Source: CAYLHB01 sp041908795 (lineage in GTDB: Bacteria; Patescibacteriota; Minisyncoccia; Phycocordibacterales; UBA12088). From it: a DNA stretch of 7,924 nucleotides. Positions 5,025-7,924 of the stretch are shown one piece after another. Where the stretch lies: positions 1 through 7,924 of the forward strand of contig JAYRER010000015.1 in assembly GCA_041908795.1 (NCBI GenBank), read 5' to 3'. The notes beneath the pieces are model-generated. The model did no database searches. It was not told where the DNA came from and worked only from the letters and a program-made list of their open reading frames with translations. Numbering within the stretch: position 1 is the first letter of the stretch; every line of letters starts with the position of its first letter. The position numbers and the translations under genes are program-made.

Positions 5025-5608
5025 TTGTTGTAGATGTCGAGGCTAGCGGGACTAACTACGAGAAACACTCGATACTTTCGGTGGGTGCACTCGATTTCTA
5101 TAATCCGGACAATCGGCTCTACCTTGAGTGCCACATATGGGAGGGTGCGCACATTGACCCAGAGGCACTCAAGGTGTGTGGTTTCTCGAAAGAGCAGGCG
5201 GTTGATGCAACAAAAATAACCGAGGCGCAACTCGTGGGACAGTTCCTCACGTGGGCGGATGGTATCGAAGACATGACACTCGCTGGGCAAAATGTCTCCT
5301 TCGACCGCGACTTTCTCAAAGCGGCGACGGAACGCGCCGGCTACGACTGGCCGTTTGCATACCGCACCATAGACACCCATACACTCGCGTACATGCACCA
5401 CGTGCTCCGAGGAAAAAACATCCCGCAAAAGAAGCGTCACAGTGGGCTCGATCTTGACGCAATCCTCAACTACGTCGGCATACCCAATGAGCCGGAACCC
5501 CACAACGCACTCACCGGCGCTCTCTCGCATGCGGAGGTGATTTCCCGTCTTCTCTACGGGAAGGCACTCCTTCCGGAATTTGCACGGTTCTCTTTGTCCC
5601 ACGGGTAA
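5021..5608 (+). CDS. DEDDh-type 3'-5' exonuclease (RNase T / DNA pol III epsilon-like)
   Basis: This encodes 195 residues from ATG 5021. Motif ExoI is IVVDVEASG (Asp5, Glu7), ExoII is GQNVSFDRDFL (Asn91, Asp95) and ExoIII is EPHNALTGALSHAEV (His161). In DEDDh nucleases the residue five after this His is a metal-binding Asp (HxALxDA); here it is Gly166 (codon GGC). The family trims 3' ends of DNA or RNA with two metal ions. Losing the last Asp could lower or change activity, or Glu172 nearby could substitute; whether the change is family-wide cannot be told here. ATG 5021 is chosen because the domain normally starts at the first strand (MIVVD); an in-frame ATG at 4994 would add nine residues with no domain match. 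The gene follows a possible leader ORF by an ATGA overlap and ends inside an inverted repeat. Fold confident, substrate unknown. Confidence 0.85.
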   Translation: MIVVDVEASGTNYEKHSILSVGALDFYNPDNRLYLECHIWEGAHIDPEALKVCGFSKEQAVDATKITEAQLVGQFLTWADGIEDMTLAGQNVSFDRDFLKAATERAGYDWPFAYRTIDTHTLAYMHHVLRGKNIPQKKRHSGLDLDAILNYVGIPNEPEPHNALTGALSHAEVISRLLYGKALLPEFARFSLSHG

Positions 5609-5629
5609 GCCATGCACCTGCCCGTGGGA
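5597..5629 (+). terminator. 9-bp perfect inverted repeat at the exonuclease 3' end
   Basis: TCCCACGGG (5597-5605) and CCCGTGGGA (5621-5629) pair perfectly across a 15-base loop. The exonuclease stop (5606-5608) lies in the loop. No T-run follows; instead the -10 box of the next gene starts six bases later. It may stabilise the upstream 3' end or act as a partial terminator. It may also be an operator occupying the -35 zone of the next promoter, where no good -35 box is seen. Confidence 0.5.
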
Positions 5630-5634
5630 GATGC

Positions 5635-5640
5635 TATAGT
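5635..5640 (+). promoter_or_regulatory. -10 box of a leaderless promoter for the LOG gene
   Basis: TATAGT, preceded by GC, stands six bases before the ATG at 5647, so the mRNA would begin at or within a base of the start codon. No clear -35 is found about 17 bases upstream (5612-5617, ATGCAC), because this position lies in the loop of the inverted repeat. Confidence 0.5.
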
Positions 5641-5646
5641 TAACGC

Positions 5647-6357
5647 ATGGATTTCATGAAGAAACGCTCACGGGTCGAGCATATGCTCATGATGCAGGGC
5701 GAAGAAGAGGTCTCTGAAACCTCGTGGAGGATTTTTCGCATCATGGCGGAGTTCGTCTCCGGTTTTGAACTCCTCCGTAAGTACCACCTTGCGGTAAGTA
5801 TATTCGGGAGTGCGCGCGCGCTCGCCGACGACCCGTGGTACAAGGAAAGCCAGAAGCTCGGCTACCTCTTGGCGAAAGATGGGTTTACCGTCATCACGGG
5901 TGGGGGAGGGGGTATCATGGGGGCCGCCAACAAGGGTGCCTACGAGGGTGGCGGCAACAGTGTCGGACTCAATATCAAACTTCCACATGAACAGCGCCTC
6001 AACGGCTACGTCACCGATTCGGAAACCTTTCACTTCTTCTTCACACGGAAAGTGATGTTATCGTTTGCAAGCGAGGTATATATTTACTTTCCCGGAGGAC
6101 TGGGTACGCTTGACGAGCTGTTCGAGCTCTACACACTGGTGCAGACGAAAAAAATTCCGCAAGTACCCATTGTACTCATTGGCACCGAGTACTGGACCCC
6201 GCTTCTCGATTGGCTTACGTCCGTCGTGGCGGAAAAGTATCATGCCATAGGCGAACATGATGTCGAACTACTCAAGCTCGTGAACTCAGCCGAAGAGGCG
6301 CACACCTACATCAGATCGCTTGACCAACCAAGCATACCACATGACGATAATCTATAG
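5647..6357 (+). CDS. LOG-family Rossmann-fold protein (putative nucleoside 5'-monophosphate phosphoribohydrolase)
   Basis: This encodes 236 residues. An N-terminal helical segment (residues 1-45, ETSWRIFRIMAEFVSGFELL) precedes the Rossmann core: AVSIFGSARA (49-58), TVITGGGGGIMGAANKGA (81-98), the TRK motif with Arg134, and the signature PGGLGTLDELFE (149-160) with Glu157. PGGxGTxxE plus the upstream Arg-Lys are the nucleotide-binding and catalytic signature of LOG (lonely guy) proteins. They cleave the N-glycosidic bond of nucleoside 5'-monophosphates, including cytokinin ribotides and AMP, releasing base and ribose 5-phosphate. In bacteria the natural substrate is often unknown; nucleotide salvage is likely. 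No signal peptide or TM segment is present, so it is cytoplasmic. The ATG at 5647 fits a leaderless promoter; Met4 (5656) is an alternative. The end overlaps pgi by 17 bases, suggesting co-transcription. Confidence 0.92.
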   Translation: MDFMKKRSRVEHMLMMQGEEEVSETSWRIFRIMAEFVSGFELLRKYHLAVSIFGSARALADDPWYKESQKLGYLLAKDGFTVITGGGGGIMGAANKGAYEGGGNSVGLNIKLPHEQRLNGYVTDSETFHFFFTRKVMLSFASEVYIYFPGGLGTLDELFELYTLVQTKKIPQVPIVLIGTEYWTPLLDWLTSVVAEKYHAIGEHDVELLKLVNSAEEAHTYIRSLDQPSIPHDDNL

Positions 6358-7648
6358 TGATAAGGGGCTTTGCACCAAAGATGACAATGCGCTTTTGGAG
6401 CGGCTCGGACCTCGTATTGACCAGCTAGCAAAAGCAAGCATTGACCACACCTACAACTCGCCGGAGACGTGCCTCGCGACACCTACCGACAGAAAGGTAA
6501 TTGAGAAAGTGGTGGCGACGACTCGAGTTCTTGTGGGAGACCTCCGACTTGTGCTGGTGGTAGGCATAGGGGGATCCGATCTTGGTGCACGCGCCGTATA
6601 CGATGCGCTTCTGGGTTATCGCTCCGCTGTGGATCCCACACACGTTCCACGGCTTGTATTTATCGAGTCGGTAGAGCCAGAAATATTGGAGCTTCTTTAC
6701 TCTCATCTGGGCGATATGGCTCCGGAACCGGAACATGTGGCGGTGGTAGTTGCGAGCAAATCGGGACAAACCGTAGAAACTTTAGTGAATGCTGCGGTGG
6801 TACTCAATACCCTGGAGCAACACTATGGTACCCACGCAAGCTCGCGCGTACTTGTGGCTACTAATGAGGGGAGTCCGCTCGCCGTTCGCGCACGTGACGA
6901 TGGTCTCACCGTACTGACCACACCACTCCATGTGCCGGGGAGATATTCGGTGGGCACTACTGCGGGCCTTCTGCCACTCGCACTTGCAGGCATTAACATT
7001 GAAAGCTTTGCTCGTGGAATGGCTGACGGAATACATGTATCTACCTCTGTAAGTATTGACAATCCCGCCGCACGTCATGCCTTTCTGTTATTCCATCATG
7101 CCACGAAACACGACGTTCGCACACATGACTTATTTCTTTTTCATCCCGAGCTTGAAACCCTTGGCAAGTGGTACCGTCAACTTCTTGCGGAATCAATAGG
7201 AAAGGAGAAGCCAGAGAGTAAGGAACGTATCGGCATCACACCTTCGGTAGTCATTGGCACCACCGACCTTCACAGCGTGCTCCAGCTCGTTTTTGCGGGA
7301 CCGCGCGACAGGTTCACCACCTTTGTTGCCGCACCCAATGCGTGGGCAGGGCCCGAGGTTCCCTCTCACACTTCACTCCTAGCAGCACCCACACTTTTCG
7401 GAGGCAGAAGTGCCGGAGCGGTTAACTGTGCCATCTACGAGGGTGTCAAACGTGCATACGAGCGTGAGGGCCTCCGCTACTGTGAGGAAATACTTTCAGA
7501 GCTCTCCGCCGAGGAGCTCGGTCGTTTTATGGGAATACATATGGCATCCATCATTTACCTTGCCGAGCTTTTTGGTGTGAACCCTTTTGATCAACCTGCG
7601 GTTGAGCTGTACAAAGAAGAGGTGCGGTGTATCCTTGGAAAAACATAG
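6341..7648 (+). CDS. pgi: Glucose-6-phosphate isomerase
   Basis: This encodes 435 residues from ATG 6341. It interconverts glucose 6-phosphate and fructose 6-phosphate in the cytoplasm. Two sugar isomerase (SIS) domains are visible: VVGIGGSDLGARA (73-85) and VVASKSGQTVET (136-147) bind the phosphate. PGRYSVGTTAGLLPLA (199-214) is a PGI signature. WYRQLLAESIGKEK (277-290) carries the catalytic Glu284. TTDLHSVLQLVFAGP (307-321) and PSHTSLL (341-347) follow, and NPFDQPAVELYKE (414-426) carries Lys425. The length is typical of short bacterial PGIs (about 430-450 residues). ATG 6341 is chosen because the upstream in-frame TTG (6320) adds only seven residues lying within the LOG gene. It overlaps the LOG gene by 17 bases and is followed after three bases by a ROK kinase, which would make glucose 6-phosphate, its substrate. 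No Shine-Dalgarno is seen. Confidence 0.95.
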   Translation: MTIIYSDKGLCTKDDNALLERLGPRIDQLAKASIDHTYNSPETCLATPTDRKVIEKVVATTRVLVGDLRLVLVVGIGGSDLGARAVYDALLGYRSAVDPTHVPRLVFIESVEPEILELLYSHLGDMAPEPEHVAVVVASKSGQTVETLVNAAVVLNTLEQHYGTHASSRVLVATNEGSPLAVRARDDGLTVLTTPLHVPGRYSVGTTAGLLPLALAGINIESFARGMADGIHVSTSVSIDNPAARHAFLLFHHATKHDVRTHDLFLFHPELETLGKWYRQLLAESIGKEKPESKERIGITPSVVIGTTDLHSVLQLVFAGPRDRFTTFVAAPNAWAGPEVPSHTSLLAAPTLFGGRSAGAVNCAIYEGVKRAYEREGLRYCEEILSELSAEELGRFMGIHMASIIYLAELFGVNPFDQPAVELYKEEVRCILGKT

Positions 7649-7651
7649 TAT

Positions 7652-7924
7652 ATGAGAATTCTTTTTGATATTGGAGGAACAAGAACACGTGTTGCACTCT
7701 CGAAGGAAGGCAACACAATAGGTGAACCAGTTAAGTTTGATACCCCCCAAACGTACCAAGAGGGCATAGACGCAATTGCTGAGGCTACGCGAAGTTTACT
7801 TGCAGAGACACATGCAACCTGCGCAGCTGGCGGCATCGCAGGCCCACTCTCAGAAGACAAGCGCGTGCTGGTGAATACAACAATCCTCCCATCATGGAAA
7901 GGTATGCCAATAGCAGAAGACTTA
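7652..7924 (+). CDS. ROK-family sugar kinase, N-terminal part (runs off the window)
   Basis: The first 91 codons are present and the frame is open at the window end. MRILFDIGGTRTRVALS carries the DIGGT phosphate-binding loop of the ASKHA/ROK fold at residues 6-10. GIAGPLSEDKRVLVNTT and LPSWKG (about residues 61-84) match the ROK pattern G.AGPL...L.N...P.W. These kinases phosphorylate sugars such as glucose, fructose or N-acetylated hexoses with ATP; some members are repressors, but no HTH precedes the domain here. The start is three bases after the pgi stop, so the genes are probably co-transcribed, favouring glucokinase-like function. The catalytic and zinc-binding motifs lie beyond the window and cannot be checked. 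Confidence 0.85.
   Translation, partial: MRILFDIGGTRTRVALSKEGNTIGEPVKFDTPQTYQEGIDAIAEATRSLLAETHATCAAGGIAGPLSEDKRVLVNTTILPSWKGMPIAEDL

Noticed and set aside
6320..6340. TTG start for Pgi extending it by seven residues
   Set aside because: The extension lies wholly inside the LOG gene, uses a rare start, and the ATG at 6341 begins the first recognisable strand.

Overview
The window looks like a bacterial chromosome fragment from a small-genome lineage. The best guess is the Candidate Phyla Radiation (Patescibacteria, Parcubacteria-like, e.g. Kaiserbacteria-type). This rests on the style of the proteins (short Pgi, ROK kinase, LOG and RNase T-like proteins, a membrane-anchored thioredoxin beside a CcdA/TlpA fusion), tight gene packing, mostly absent Shine-Dalgarno sites, and -10 boxes six bases before an ATG. 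It is inference, since no rRNA or marker gene is present. TGA is used as stop (695-697, 3220-3222), so the Gracilibacteria-type code is not in use. All convincing genes are on the + strand.

Region 1 (1-399) is the C-terminal membrane end of a P-type magnesium-transport ATPase, cut by the window edge. Region 2 (about 400-3592) is a compact thiol-redox operon. It begins with overlapping perfect palindromes and a promoter. Next come a small membrane-anchor ORF, an extracytoplasmic-type thioredoxin in the -1 frame, a 623-residue DipZ-like protein (CcdA membrane electron carrier + TlpA thioredoxin + C-terminal beta domain), a small XRE regulator and a four-helix DUF2178-like membrane protein. The likely logic is that CcdA helices carry reducing power across the membrane to TlpA and the anchored thioredoxin, while the HTH protein controls the operon through the palindrome.

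Region 3 (3593-4821) is an orphan ParB/Spo0J-like gene with its own upstream palindromes and a terminator hairpin with a GAAA loop. No ParA is in the window. Region 4 (about 4822-5629) is a short leader ORF overlapping a DEDDh (RNase T/epsilon-type) exonuclease whose expected last catalytic Asp is Gly. Region 5 (5635 to end) is a LOG-family nucleotide phosphoribohydrolase, glucose-6-phosphate isomerase (Pgi) overlapping it by 17 bases, and the start of a ROK sugar kinase. Pgi and the kinase suggest a glucose / glucose-6-phosphate / fructose-6-phosphate module.

The most notable observations are: (a) an in-phase A AAA AAG slippery heptamer exactly where the TM-anchor ORF passes to the thioredoxin ORF in the -1 frame; (b) a 26-bp perfect palindrome over the promoter of an operon that encodes its own HTH regulator; (c) two successive promoters with identical TATA(C/G)T-N6-ATG geometry, implying leaderless mRNAs, one of which would start with a 28-codon leader coupled to the exonuclease; and (d) active-site departures in the thioredoxin (His at the cis-Pro position), exonuclease and ParB.
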